Positions 17,611-25,371 of a stretch of DNA of 64,000 bases are shown in pieces. The DNA is taken from contig JASCNX010000001.1 in assembly GCA_029968055.1 (NCBI GenBank), positions 1,364,001-1,428,000 of the forward strand. Reading direction: 5' to 3'. Source of the DNA: Xenophilus aerolatus (lineage in GTDB: Bacteria; Pseudomonadota; Gammaproteobacteria; Burkholderiales; Burkholderiaceae_C). The position numbers and the translations under genes are program-made. Within the stretch, counting starts at the first letter, position 1; every line of letters begins with the position of its first letter. The notes beneath the pieces are model-generated. The model made no database searches. It saw only the letters and a program-made list of their open reading frames with translations, and had not been told where the DNA came from.

Positions 17611-17829
17611 ATGCAAGCCAAACCAACCGCCTTCAAAGTTCTGAGCCATCCGTCGCTGGATCAAGCTGGCGGCGGCACGGCCACTGCCGCGGCCTCCAGC
17701 GTCCACCCTGCCCATCTGGTGCAGAGCAACGAGTTGCTAAAGGGGCAGAAAACCATCGGCATCATGCACAACGGCTCGCTCTACCGCCTGCAGGCGACCA
17801 AACTCGGCAAGCTGATCCTCACCAAGTAA
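17611..17829 (+). CDS. hemP: Hemin uptake protein HemP
   Basis: A 72-residue protein of the HemP/HmuP family, ending GQKTIGIMHNGSLYRLQATK plus LGKLILTK, the conserved C-terminal domain. In Burkholderia and Bradyrhizobium, HmuP is a small regulator needed for expression of the heme receptor operon. The N-terminal 35 residues are variable. It has its own Fur-box promoter. A heme receptor or ABC heme importer would be expected next, but none follows here; the next gene on the other strand is a heme-binding GlcG-like protein. Start is the ATG after CTTCCTCC, in frame with the domain. Confidence 0.92.
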   Translation: MQAKPTAFKVLSHPSLDQAGGGTATAAASSVHPAHLVQSNELLKGQKTIGIMHNGSLYRLQATKLGKLILTK

Positions 17830-17864
17830 AGGATCGGCGCCCCTCGCAAGTTTCATCGTGGGGC

Positions 17865-17899
17865 GACTCGAGGAGATCAACTCTCCGAGGGTCGTTTTT
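17865..17899 (+). terminator. Possible terminator after hemP
   Basis: A stem of GAC/GTC and GGAGA/TCTCC with a four-base internal loop is followed by five T residues, 36 bases past the hemP stop. It is weaker than the hairpin about 100 bases further on. Confidence 0.4.
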
Positions 17900-17962
17900 G
17901 GCTAGCCACGGTTTTCCCAGCCAAGCCCTTTTTTCCACGCTGCGACGCTTCCAGAAAGAACA

Positions 17963-17988
17963 AAGCCGGCCCGCAAGGCCGGCTTTTT
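17963..17988. terminator. Bidirectional terminator between hemP and the GlcG-like gene
   Basis: AAGCCGGCC and GGCCGGCTT pair perfectly around CGCAA, with TTTTT on the plus side. On the minus strand the stem is followed by TTTGTTC, so it can end both convergent transcripts. Confidence 0.8.
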
Positions 17989-18012
17989 CGTAGGCGCCGA
18001 TGAGTCGTGTGC

Positions 18013-18420
18013 TCAGAGCCCGAGGGCGGCGATGCCCGCCTTGGCGACCTGCGCGTCCTCGTTGGATTTGACGCCGCTCACGCCCACGGCGCCGATGACC
18101 TGGCCGTCCTTGACGATCGGCACCCCGCCTTCGAGCATCCCCTTGACAGCCGGCGCGGTGAGGAAGGCCGTGCGGCCGCCGTTGATGACGTCTTCGTAGC
18201 CCTTGCTCTCGCGGCGGCCGAGCGCGGCGGTGTGCGCCTTCGCCGGCGCGATGTGCGAAGACAGCGCGGCCGCCCCGTCTAGACGCTGCAGCCACAGCAA
18301 GTGGCCGGCGTCGTCGCTGATGGCGATGGTGACGGCCCAGTTGTTCTTCAGTGCTTCGGCTTCCGCGGCGGCGGCGATGCGCTTGACGTCGTCGAGTTCG
18401 AGGTAGTGCTTGGTCTTCAT
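18013..18420 (-). CDS. GlcG/HbpS-family heme-binding-type protein (formerly DUF336)
   Basis: A 135-residue protein of the GlcG/HbpS fold: MKTKHYLELDDVKRIAAAAE, then SDDAGHLLWLQRLDGA, and the C-terminal signature VPIVKDGQVIGAVGVSG. HbpS of Streptomyces binds heme, while many relatives have unknown roles next to glycolate or heme genes. No signal peptide is evident. The start is the ATG that places the conserved helix first; a longer frame continues antisense through the neighbouring gene and is not used. It is convergent with hemP, a suggestive but unproven link to heme. Confidence 0.8.
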   Translation of the reverse strand: MKTKHYLELDDVKRIAAAAEAEALKNNWAVTIAISDDAGHLLWLQRLDGAAALSSHIAPAKAHTAALGRRESKGYEDVINGGRTAFLTAPAVKGMLEGGVPIVKDGQVIGAVGVSGVKSNEDAQVAKAGIAALGL

Positions 18421-18624
18421 GGTGTCGGTTCTGCTAAGGGGCAAAACAGCGAGCATAGCGCCCGACGCCGGCCTTGCGCCGACGGCGGTCCGGCTGAGGG
18501 GTGGGCTTGCTGCGCGCGCGGTTTCTCCGGCGGCCCTCTTGCAGCCTTCTAGAATCCGCCCCATCTGTCCCCAGTGCCTCCGCACCCGCGTTGCGCAGCT
18601 CACCCTTTTCCAGGAGTTCCTGCC

Positions 18625-19326
18625 ATGACCGATCGCGCCGACACCTTCGAATCTCCCGTCGCCTATGGCCAGACGCTGCCGCAGGCCGAGCGCCAGCGCG
18701 TGCTGCGCAACACCTACTGGCTGCTGGCCCTGAGCCTGATTCCCACGGTGCTGGGTGCTTGGCTGGGCGTGGCCAGTGGCATCACGCGGTCGCTGACCGG
18801 CGGCCTCGGCCTGGTGGTGTTCATGCTGGGCGCCTTCGGCTTCATGTTCGCCATCGAGAAGACCAAGAATTCCGCCGCCGGCGTGCCGGTGCTGCTGGGC
18901 TTCACCTTTTTCATGGGCCTGATGCTCTCGCGCCTGATCGCGATGGTGTTGGGCTTCAAGAACGGCTCGGAGCTGGTGATGACCGCTTTCGGTGGCACGG
19001 CCGGCGTGTTCTTCGTGATGGCCTCGCTGGCCACGGTCATCAAGCGCGACCTGTCGGGCATGGGCAAGTTCCTGTTCGTCGGTGTGCTCGTGCTCTTCTT
19101 CGGCTCGATCATCAATGTCTTTGTCGGCTCCACGGCGGGCATGCTCGCGATCTCGGTGGCGGCGATCGGCATCTTTTCCGCCTACATGCTGTATGACCTG
19201 AAGCAGATCATCGACGGCGGCGAGACCAACTACATCAGCGCCACGCTGGCGCTTTACCTCGACCTCTTCAACGTGTTCCAGAGCCTCCTGGCGCTGTTGG
19301 GCATCTTCGGCGGCGAGCGGGATTGA
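18625..19326 (+). CDS. BAX inhibitor-1 / YccA family membrane protein
   Basis: A 233-residue protein with seven hydrophobic segments after a short cytoplasmic N-terminus, and the family's C-terminal acidic pattern SAYMLYDLKQIIDGGE followed by ALYLDLFNVF. Bacterial members include YccA, which modulates the FtsH protease, and YetJ, a pH-dependent calcium leak channel whose paired aspartates match the two Asp in these motifs. CAGGAG precedes ATG. The gene stands alone and ends at a 17-bp perfect terminator stem. Confidence 0.9.
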   Translation: MTDRADTFESPVAYGQTLPQAERQRVLRNTYWLLALSLIPTVLGAWLGVASGITRSLTGGLGLVVFMLGAFGFMFAIEKTKNSAAGVPVLLGFTFFMGLMLSRLIAMVLGFKNGSELVMTAFGGTAGVFFVMASLATVIKRDLSGMGKFLFVGVLVLFFGSIINVFVGSTAGMLAISVAAIGIFSAYMLYDLKQIIDGGETNYISATLALYLDLFNVFQSLLALLGIFGGERD

Positions 19327-19339
19327 GTTCGGCACAATG

Positions 19340-19376
19340 AAACGACAGAGGGGGCCATGGGCCCCCTCTGTCGTTT
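19340..19376. terminator. Strong bidirectional terminator
   Basis: A perfect 17-bp stem (AAACGACAGAGGGGGCC and its complement) with a three-base ATG loop separates the convergent BAX-inhibitor-like gene and rlmD. T-rich ends occur on both strands (CGTTT). Confidence 0.8.
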
Positions 19377-19395
19377 GGCGGCTCGGCTGCCGCGC

Positions 19396-20847
19396 TCAGG
19401 CGCTGCGTTCGAACACGGCAATCGACTCGACATGCGCCGTGTGCGGGAACATGTTGATCGCGCCGGCCAAGGTGCAGCGGTAGCCCGCCTGATGCACCAG
19501 CAACCCCGCATCCCGTGCCAGAGTCGACGGGTTGCAGCTCACATAGACGATGCGGCGCGGCGCCGTCCAGCCGCCCGTGCGCAATTCGGGTTGCTGCTCC
19601 AGGTCGGCCAGCGCCTTGGCCAACGCGAAGGCGCCCTCGCGCGGCGGATCGACCAGCCAGCGGTCGGCGCGGCCATCGGCCACCAGCATCGCAGGCGTCA
19701 TCTCGAAAAGGTCGCGTGCCACAAAGGTCGTCGCTGCCAGCGCGCGCCCCACGGGCGCTTCAACCCGATTTCGCTCGAAATTCTGCTGTGCGCGCGCGAC
19801 CAGCACGTCGCTGCCCTCGATGCCAAGTACCTGGGCCGCCTGCGTCGCCAGTGGGAGCGTGAAGTTGCCGAGGCCGCAGAACCAGTCGATCACGCGCTCG
19901 CCGGCTTGCACGTCGAGCAGCCGCAGCGCGCGTGAGACCAGCACGCGGTTGATGTGCGGGTTGACCTGCGTGAAGTCGGTCGGCTTGAAGGGCATGGTGA
20001 TGCCGAAGTCCGGCAGTTCGTAGGCGAGCTGCGGGCCACCCTCGTCCAGCCGATGCACGGTGTCGGGCCCCTTCGGCTGCAGCCACCACTGCACGCCGAC
20101 GTGCGCGGCTGCGAAGTCCTTCAGGCGCTGCACGTCGGCACCACTCAGCGGCTCCAGGTGACGCAGCACGAGCGCGATCACGCCGAGCTGCGTGCTGCCC
20201 GGCGCGTCGCCGCAGGCCACCTCGATCTGCGGGCAGGTCTGGCGGGCGTCGAGCGAATCGATCAGCCGGCGCAGCGGCACCAGCATGTCGCTCACCGCGC
20301 GCGGCAGCACCGGGCAGACCGTCATGTCGGCCACATAACGGCTCTTGCGTTCGTGGAAGCCGATCAGCGTCGTGCCCTTCTTCTCCACGTAGCGCACCGA
20401 CAGCCGCGCGCGATAGCGGTAGTGCCAGCTCGGCCCTTCCAGCGGCCGCAGCAGCGTCTCGGGCCTGACCTTCCCCAGGTGCCACAGGTTGTCTTCCAGC
20501 GCGCGCTGCTTCACCGCGACCTGCGCCGCCGCGTCCAGGTGCTGCATCTTGCAACCGCCACAGGCACCGGCGTGCAGGCCGAAATGCGGGCAGCCCGGCC
20601 GCACCCGCTGCGACGACTCGCGGCGCAGCGCAGACAGCGTGCCCTGCTCCCAGTTGTTCTTCTTGCGATGCACATTCACGCGCACCTGCTCGAACGGCAG
20701 CGCGCCGTCGATAAACACCACCTTGCCGTCGGGCCGGTGGGCGACGCCCTGCGCGTCGAGGTCGATCGATTCGACGTTCAGCCAGCCGTCGTCAGGGGAA
20801 GGCGTCGCGGGCAACACCGGGCTGTCGTTAGGGGTCGAAACCGTCAT
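19396..20847 (-). CDS. rlmD: 23S rRNA (uracil-1939-C5)-methyltransferase
   Basis: Methylates U1939 of 23S rRNA using SAM. The 483-residue protein has an N-terminal TRAM-like domain ([15 protein letters not shown]), iron-sulfur cysteines in [19 protein letters not shown] and TVCPVLPRA, a SAM domain ([22 protein letters not shown]) and the nucleophilic Cys438 in [12 protein letters not shown], ending with the family motif [13 protein letters not shown]. The N-terminus carries about 20 extra residues before the TRAM domain. It is convergent with the upstream gene and separated by a strong terminator. Confidence 0.95.
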   Translation of the reverse strand: MTVSTPNDSPVLPATPSPDDGWLNVESIDLDAQGVAHRPDGKVVFIDGALPFEQVRVNVHRKKNNWEQGTLSALRRESSQRVRPGCPHFGLHAGACGGCKMQHLDAAAQVAVKQRALEDNLWHLGKVRPETLLRPLEGPSWHYRYRARLSVRYVEKKGTTLIGFHERKSRYVADMTVCPVLPRAVSDMLVPLRRLIDSLDARQTCPQIEVACGDAPGSTQLGVIALVLRHLEPLSGADVQRLKDFAAAHVGVQWWLQPKGPDTVHRLDEGGPQLAYELPDFGITMPFKPTDFTQVNPHINRVLVSRALRLLDVQAGERVIDWFCGLGNFTLPLATQAAQVLGIEGSDVLVARAQQNFERNRVEAPVGRALAATTFVARDLFEMTPAMLVADGRADRWLVDPPREGAFALAKALADLEQQPELRTGGWTAPRRIVYVSCNPSTLARDAGLLVHQAGYRCTLAGAINMFPHTAHVESIAVFERSA

Positions 20848-20936
20848 CGGGTGATTGTCGTTGGAGGCCGTCGCCTGAAGCCGCCGGCACCGGTGCGCAA
20901 GCGGTATGGGCGCTGCAGGCCCGTCGAGCTCATGAA

Positions 20937-20970
20937 AACAAAAGCCGAGCCGGCATGCTGCTGGCTCGGC
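20937..20970 (-). terminator. Terminator after the surE-pcm-nlpD unit
   Basis: On the minus strand GCCGAGCC and GGCTCGGC pair around an 11-base loop and are followed by TTTTGTTTTC, about 35 bases past the nlpD stop. Confidence 0.8.
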
Positions 20971-21002
20971 AAGATCAGGGCTGCAGTTGCAGCCGCGCGC
21001 TG

Positions 21003-21926
21003 TCAGCGCGCCGGCAGGTAGCGCGCCGGATCCACCGGCTTGCCCTGGCGCCGGATCTCGAAGTGCAGCTTGACCCGGTCAGCGTCGCTGCTACCCATCT
21101 CGGCGATCTTCTGGCCCTTCTGCACCGACTGGTCTTCCTTCACCAGCAAAGTCTGGTTGTGGGCGTAAGCGGTGAGGTACGTGTTGTTGTGCTTGAGGAT
21201 GATGAGGTTGCCGTAGCCGCGAAGGCCCGCGCCCGCGTAGACCACGCGGCCATCGGCAGCGGCGAGCACCGCATCGCCGGCCTTGCCGCTGATGTCCAGA
21301 CCCTTGTTCTTCACCTCGTCGAAACCGGCGATCAGGCTGCCATGCGCGGGCCAGATCCAGCCCACGTCTTCGTCGCCCGACGCGGCGGCGGCGGGCGCCA
21401 CCGACGAGGTGGTGACCGGTGGGGTCGGCTTGGCGGCCGGCGCGCTGGCGGCGGTTGCGGGCGCCGTGGCCGCAGAGGGCGCACTTGCCGTGCCGGGGGT
21501 CGAGGCGCTGGCCGCCGGTGTGGTCGTCGCGGGCGCGGTGGCCACCACGGCGGCCGCCGGCGGAATCACGCGCAGCACCTGGCCCACTTCGATGAGGTCG
21601 GGGTTGTCGAGGTTGTTCCAGCGGACCAGGTCGCGCCAGTTCTGGCTGGTTTCCGACGCGATGCGGCGAATGGTGTCCCCGGGTCGCACGGCGTAGTAGC
21701 CGGGCTTGCCCAGGTTCTCGACGCCCGGCAGCGGCTTGCCGTTGGCATCGGTGATCGGAAGGCCGTTGGGGCCGATGACCGGCCCCGTCGCGGCTGGCGC
21801 CTGGCTCATGGTGCCGCGGTCCTCGACGGGGGCCGGGCCGCGCTTGGCGGTGCTGCAGCCCACGACCGCCAGCACGAACACCAATGACGACCAGACCAGC
21901 CAGCGCCGGTTACCTAAACCCTGCAT
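21003..21926 (-). CDS. nlpD: NlpD-type lipoprotein with LysM and LytM domains
   Basis: Activator of the amidase AmiC in cell separation. The 307-residue protein has a lipoprotein signal ([10 protein letters not shown]), a LysM domain ([19 protein letters not shown]), a long Ala/Pro/Thr-rich linker (about 130-190) and a C-terminal LytM/M23 domain. Zinc-binding positions are degenerate: NKGLDISG lacks the first His, and VKLHFEIRR replaces HxH. This fits a non-catalytic activator like Escherichia coli NlpD. The ATG at [10 protein letters not shown] is chosen over a TTG five codons upstream because AAGGA precedes it. It is third in surE-pcm-nlpD, a common order. Confidence 0.93.
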   Translation of the reverse strand: MQGLGNRRWLVWSSLVFVLAVVGCSTAKRGPAPVEDRGTMSQAPAATGPVIGPNGLPITDANGKPLPGVENLGKPGYYAVRPGDTIRRIASETSQNWRDLVRWNNLDNPDLIEVGQVLRVIPPAAAVVATAPATTTPAASASTPGTASAPSAATAPATAASAPAAKPTPPVTTSSVAPAAAASGDEDVGWIWPAHGSLIAGFDEVKNKGLDISGKAGDAVLAAADGRVVYAGAGLRGYGNLIILKHNNTYLTAYAHNQTLLVKEDQSVQKGQKIAEMGSSDADRVKLHFEIRRQGKPVDPARYLPAR

Positions 21927-21937
21927 GTGTTTTTCCT

Positions 21938-22711
21938 TCAAGCAATCCCGGATTTTAGAGGGACAAAGTGAACGGCCTCAAGAACACGCCGCTCGATCCC
22001 ACGGGCATTTTTATCAATGACGACAAGCGTTTGGCCGCCATTTGCAGAAACCGTCGGAGCTACGATCCGCCCGCCGACCGCCAACTGCTCGATCCATTCC
22101 TGCGGCAGGTCCTCGCCGCCTGCGGCGGCGATGATGCCGGCGTAAGGGGCGCCGCGCGCATAGCCCAGCCGCCCGTCGGCCAGCATGAGGTGCACGTTGG
22201 CCAGGCGAAAGGGCCGCAGGTTGGAACGGGCACGCTCGTGCAGCCCACGCAGGCGCTCGATGCTGTAGACCTCGCTGGCGACATGGCTGAGCACGGCAGC
22301 CTGGTAACCGCAGCCGGTGCCGATCTCCAGCACGCGGCCGAGGCGCTCCTGCGGCTTGCCGGCCAGCGCCGGTGCACCGAGCAGCAACTCGATCATGCGG
22401 GCGACCACGTTCGGCTTGGAAATCGTCTGCCCCAGCCCGATCGGCAGGCTGGTGTCTTCGTAGGCCTGATTGACGAGTGCGCTGTCGACGAAGCGATGAC
22501 GCTCCACCGTGCCCATGGCGCGCAGCACGCGACCGTCGGCGATGCCCTGCTGGGCCAGCTTCTGGACCATGCGCGCGCGGATGGCCTCCGACGCCATCGA
22601 AGGCGTGCTGCTGACCGCCGGCCTGGCCGGCACGGCCGGCTCGCGGCCGCGCGTGACTGCCGACGCGGTGGGCGTGAGCTTGACCGGGAACGAGGGGCGC
22701 TGCTGGGCCAT
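21938..22711 (-). CDS. pcm: Protein-L-isoaspartate O-methyltransferase
   Basis: Repairs isoaspartyl residues in aged proteins using SAM. The 257-residue protein has a variable N-terminal extension of about 40 residues, then RMVQKLAQQGIADGRVLRAM, the substrate-binding QAYEDTSLPIGLGQTIS and the SAM motif VLEIGTGCGYQAAVLSHVA. It follows surE by four bases and precedes nlpD by 11, and so is almost certainly cotranscribed with both. This trio is linked to stationary-phase survival in other proteobacteria. Confidence 0.95.
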   Translation of the reverse strand: MAQQRPSFPVKLTPTASAVTRGREPAVPARPAVSSTPSMASEAIRARMVQKLAQQGIADGRVLRAMGTVERHRFVDSALVNQAYEDTSLPIGLGQTISKPNVVARMIELLLGAPALAGKPQERLGRVLEIGTGCGYQAAVLSHVASEVYSIERLRGLHERARSNLRPFRLANVHLMLADGRLGYARGAPYAGIIAAAGGEDLPQEWIEQLAVGGRIVAPTVSANGGQTLVVIDKNARGIERRVLEAVHFVPLKSGIA

Positions 22712-22715
22712 GCGC

Positions 22716-23480
22716 TCAGTCGGCCGCGTCGAGGCGGGCCACCGCCTCGCCCCACTCGCCCAGGCGCGCGTGATCGGTCAGGTCGATCTGCAAGGGCGTG
22801 AGGGCCACGTGGCCGGACGCGGTGGCGTGGAAGTCCGTGCCCTCGCCGCTGTCCTTGGCACCGCCGGCGCCGGCGATCCAGTACATGGTGTCGCCGCGCG
22901 GGCTGTCTTGCGTGATGACCTTTTCGGCCGCGTGCCGCCGGCCAAGGCGGCAGACCTTGATGGGCTTGAGCTCGTCGACCGGCCGGTTGGGCACGTTGAC
23001 ATTGAGCAGCCAGGCCGCGCCGCCAAGCATGCGTTCGCGTTCGATGCGCTGCACCAGGCGCTGCGCGACCTGCGCAGCCGCGTCCACATGCGCCCAGCCC
23101 TTCTCGATCTGCGAAATGGCGATGGCCGGGATGCCGAAGAGGTAGGCCTCCATCGCCGCACCCACGGTGCCCGAATAGATGGTGTCGTCGCCCATGTTGG
23201 CGCCGTTGTTGATGCCCGAGACCACCAGGTCAGGCCGGTAGTCCAGCAGGCCCTTGAGCGCGATGTGGACGCAATCCGCGGGGGTGCCGGTCACATAGCG
23301 AAAGCCGTTGTGCGCCTGGTGGACGTACAGGGGCGCGGACAAGGTCAGTGCGTTGGACTTGGCGCTGTTGTTGTGCTCCGGCGCGATCACCTCGACGTCG
23401 GCAATCTCGGCCAGCGCCTTGTGCAATGCGACGATGCCGGGCGCCTGGTAGCCATCGTCGTTGGAAATGAGGATCTTCAT
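22716..23480 (-). CDS. surE: 5'/3'-nucleotidase SurE
   Basis: Survival-protein phosphatase acting on nucleoside monophosphates and polyphosphate. The 254-residue protein begins MKILISNDDGYQAPG with the metal-binding Asp8-Asp9, followed by the conserved Asn-rich segments PEHNNSAKSNALTL and VSGINNGANMGDDTIYSGTV. The ATG giving MKILISNDDG is the family start. It is first of the surE-pcm-nlpD unit. Confidence 0.96.
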   Translation of the reverse strand: MKILISNDDGYQAPGIVALHKALAEIADVEVIAPEHNNSAKSNALTLSAPLYVHQAHNGFRYVTGTPADCVHIALKGLLDYRPDLVVSGINNGANMGDDTIYSGTVGAAMEAYLFGIPAIAISQIEKGWAHVDAAAQVAQRLVQRIERERMLGGAAWLLNVNVPNRPVDELKPIKVCRLGRRHAAEKVITQDSPRGDTMYWIAGAGGAKDSGEGTDFHATASGHVALTPLQIDLTDHARLGEWGEAVARLDAAD

Positions 23481-23617
23481 GGGCGAACGCGCGATTCTAG
23501 GCCGCGCGCGCCGCCATCCATGCCGCGCGCACCTCACCCGACGGCGGTCTCGCCAGGGACATCGCGCTCGCGAAGCCGGCCCGTATCATCCGCCGCTTCA
23601 CAGACGGAGACTTTCGG

Positions 23618-24604
23618 ATGCATGCATGGCTTTGCGAGGATCCGGTGGGCGTGGACGCGCTCACCTGGAAGGAACTGCCCACGCCGGAGCCCGGACCGGG
23701 TCAAGTCCTGGTGGAGATCAAGGCCGCGAGCCTGAACTTCCCCGACCTGCTCATCGTCCAGAACAAGTACCAGATCAAGCCGCCCCTGCCCTTCGTGCCG
23801 GGTTCGGAATACGCCGGCATCGTGCGCGCCGTGGGCGAAGGCGTCACGCAGCTGAATGCGGGCCAGAACGTGGCCTGCCTGTCGGGCACCGGTGGATTCG
23901 GCACGCACACGCTCGCCCCCGCCGCACTGTGCATGCCGCTGCCCGACGGTTTTTCGTACGTGGACGCGGCCGCCTTCATCATGATCTATGCCACGTCCTG
24001 GCATGCGCTGATCGATCGTGCGCAGCTCAAGGCCGGCGAGACGGTGCTGGTGCTGGGCGCCGCCGGCGGTGTGGGCACCGCCGCGATCCAGATCGCGAAG
24101 GCAGCGGGCGCCCGTGTGATCGCTGCGGCATCCACCGACGAGAAATGTGCGCTGTGCACCTCGATCGGCGCCGATGCGACGATCAACTACAGCACCCATG
24201 GTCTGCCGGGCGCGTTCCGGGAAGCGGTCAAGGCCGCGACCGACGGCAAAGGCCCGGACGTGATCTATGACCCGGTCGGGGGCGATTTCGCAGAGCCCGC
24301 CTTCCGCTCCATTGCCTGGCGCGGCCGGTATCTGGTGGTGGGATTCGCCTCGGGCCCCATTCCCTCGCTCCCGCTGAATTTGACCCTGCTCAAGGGCGCT
24401 TCGCTGGTGGGCGTGTTTTGGGGCGATTTCGCCAAGCGCGAACCGAAGGCGAATGCGCACATGATGGCGGAGTTGGCCAAATGGTATGCGCAGGGAAAGG
24501 TCAAGCCCGTCATCGACCGCACGATGCCGATGGCCGAATTGAAAGCGGCCTATGCGCACATGGGATCGCGCGGCGTGATGGGCAAGCTCGTGCTCGTCAA
24601 CTGA
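23618..24604 (+). CDS. NADPH:quinone oxidoreductase (zinc-independent MDR family)
   Basis: A 328-residue medium-chain dehydrogenase/reductase without the zinc-ligand cysteines, so a quinone-reductase or enoyl-reductase type. The N-terminal GroES-like domain has ASLNFPDLLIVQNKYQIKPP and PGSEYAGIVRAVGEGV; the Rossmann domain has VLGAAGGVGTAAIQIAKAAG for NADPH. The family reduces quinones or 2-enoyl compounds, and the true substrate is not evident. It is a single-gene unit with a good downstream terminator and is divergent from surE. Confidence 0.88.
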   Translation: MHAWLCEDPVGVDALTWKELPTPEPGPGQVLVEIKAASLNFPDLLIVQNKYQIKPPLPFVPGSEYAGIVRAVGEGVTQLNAGQNVACLSGTGGFGTHTLAPAALCMPLPDGFSYVDAAAFIMIYATSWHALIDRAQLKAGETVLVLGAAGGVGTAAIQIAKAAGARVIAAASTDEKCALCTSIGADATINYSTHGLPGAFREAVKAATDGKGPDVIYDPVGGDFAEPAFRSIAWRGRYLVVGFASGPIPSLPLNLTLLKGASLVGVFWGDFAKREPKANAHMMAELAKWYAQGKVKPVIDRTMPMAELKAAYAHMGSRGVMGKLVLVN

Positions 24605-24620
24605 CACGCACAGGCTCCAA

Positions 24621-24650
24621 CACAAAGGCCCGCAAATGCGGGCCTTTGTG
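24621..24650. terminator. Bidirectional terminator, 14-bp perfect stem
   Basis: CACAAAGGCCCGCA and its exact complement flank two A residues, between the quinone reductase and the convergent H-NS gene. TTTGTG follows on both strands. Confidence 0.8.
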
Positions 24651-24683
24651 TTTGGTGCAGCGTGATGCGCCCGAAGGCGACGC

Positions 24684-25025
24684 TCAGTTGACTTCGAATT
24701 CGCTGAGCGATTTGCCGGCAGCGAGTGCCTCGGTCACCCAGCGCGGCTTGCGGCCACGGCCGCCCGACCAGGTCTCGCCCGTCGGGCTGCGGTATTTCAC
24801 CGCCGACTTCGTCGCCGGGGCCGACACCGCGCGCTTTCCGGCGCTGCGCACCGACAGCTTCAGATCGGCTGCGGTGATGCCGTAATCGGCAATCTTCTTT
24901 CGAATGTCGTCGATCACGCCGGCACGCTCGTGGGTGCGCAACTCCTCGGCCTGCTTGCGCAATTGCGCAATGAGCTCGTCGTGCTGCTGAATCTGGGAAT
25001 TGATCTCGGCAAGGGTGATGGCCAT
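24684..25025 (-). CDS. H-NS family nucleoid-associated protein
   Basis: A 113-residue H-NS/BpH3-type protein: an N-terminal coiled-coil oligomerisation region (about 1-50, with LAEINSQIQQHDELIAQLRK) and a C-terminal DNA-binding domain with YRSPTGETWSGGRGRKPRW, the AT-hook-like motif of the family. A positively charged linker (about 60-78) joins them. Such proteins silence horizontally acquired AT-rich DNA. The gene is in a single-gene unit upstream of tRNA-His in map order; its leader is relatively A/T-rich, as often seen for H-NS genes that bind their own promoters. Confidence 0.92.
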   Translation of the reverse strand: MAITLAEINSQIQQHDELIAQLRKQAEELRTHERAGVIDDIRKKIADYGITAADLKLSVRSAGKRAVSAPATKSAVKYRSPTGETWSGGRGRKPRWVTEALAAGKSLSEFEVN

Positions 25026-25184
25026 TCGAAGGGTCCTTCCAATTGAAACGCCGCGAATTCTAATTCAAGTCCAAATGAATGGAAGAACACATTGACCCGG
25101 CTTTTTCATTGCCTTGTCGAAACCGGATGTTTCAGAGCGGCGACGTCATCCGAAGAATTGCCCCCTGCCGGCAAAGCCGGCAAG

Positions 25185-25220
25185 AAAAAAACCCCGCATC
25201 CTTGCGGGTGCGGGGTTTTG
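25185..25220 (-). terminator. Terminator downstream of tRNA-His
   Basis: AAACCCCGCA and TGCGGGGTTT pair with an inner CCTTGCGGG loop region. A T7 tract follows on the minus strand and GTTTTGGC on the plus strand. It lies about 45 bases past the tRNA 3' end. Confidence 0.75.
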
Positions 25221-25264
25221 GCTTTTAGGTGACCTTCGCCTGAACGACGCAGAAGATCAAAAAG

Positions 25265-25341
25265 TGGGGTGGCTGATGGGACTCGAACCCACGACAACCA
25301 GGATCACAACCTGGGACTCTACCAACTGAGCTACAGCCACC
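25265..25341 (-). tRNA. tRNA-His (anticodon GTG)
   Basis: A full cloverleaf is readable: acceptor GTGGCTG/CAGCCAC, D-arm AGCTCAGTTGGTAGAG, anticodon loop TTGTGAT, T-arm GTGGGTTCGAGTCCCAT and an encoded CCA. The base before the acceptor (25341) is G on the sense strand and pairs with C at the discriminator position, the extra G-1:C73 pair that defines tRNA-His. It lies between ppiD and the H-NS gene. Confidence 0.97.
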
Positions 25342-25371
25342 GGAGAACTTCGAATTGTACTGTGAAAATGC

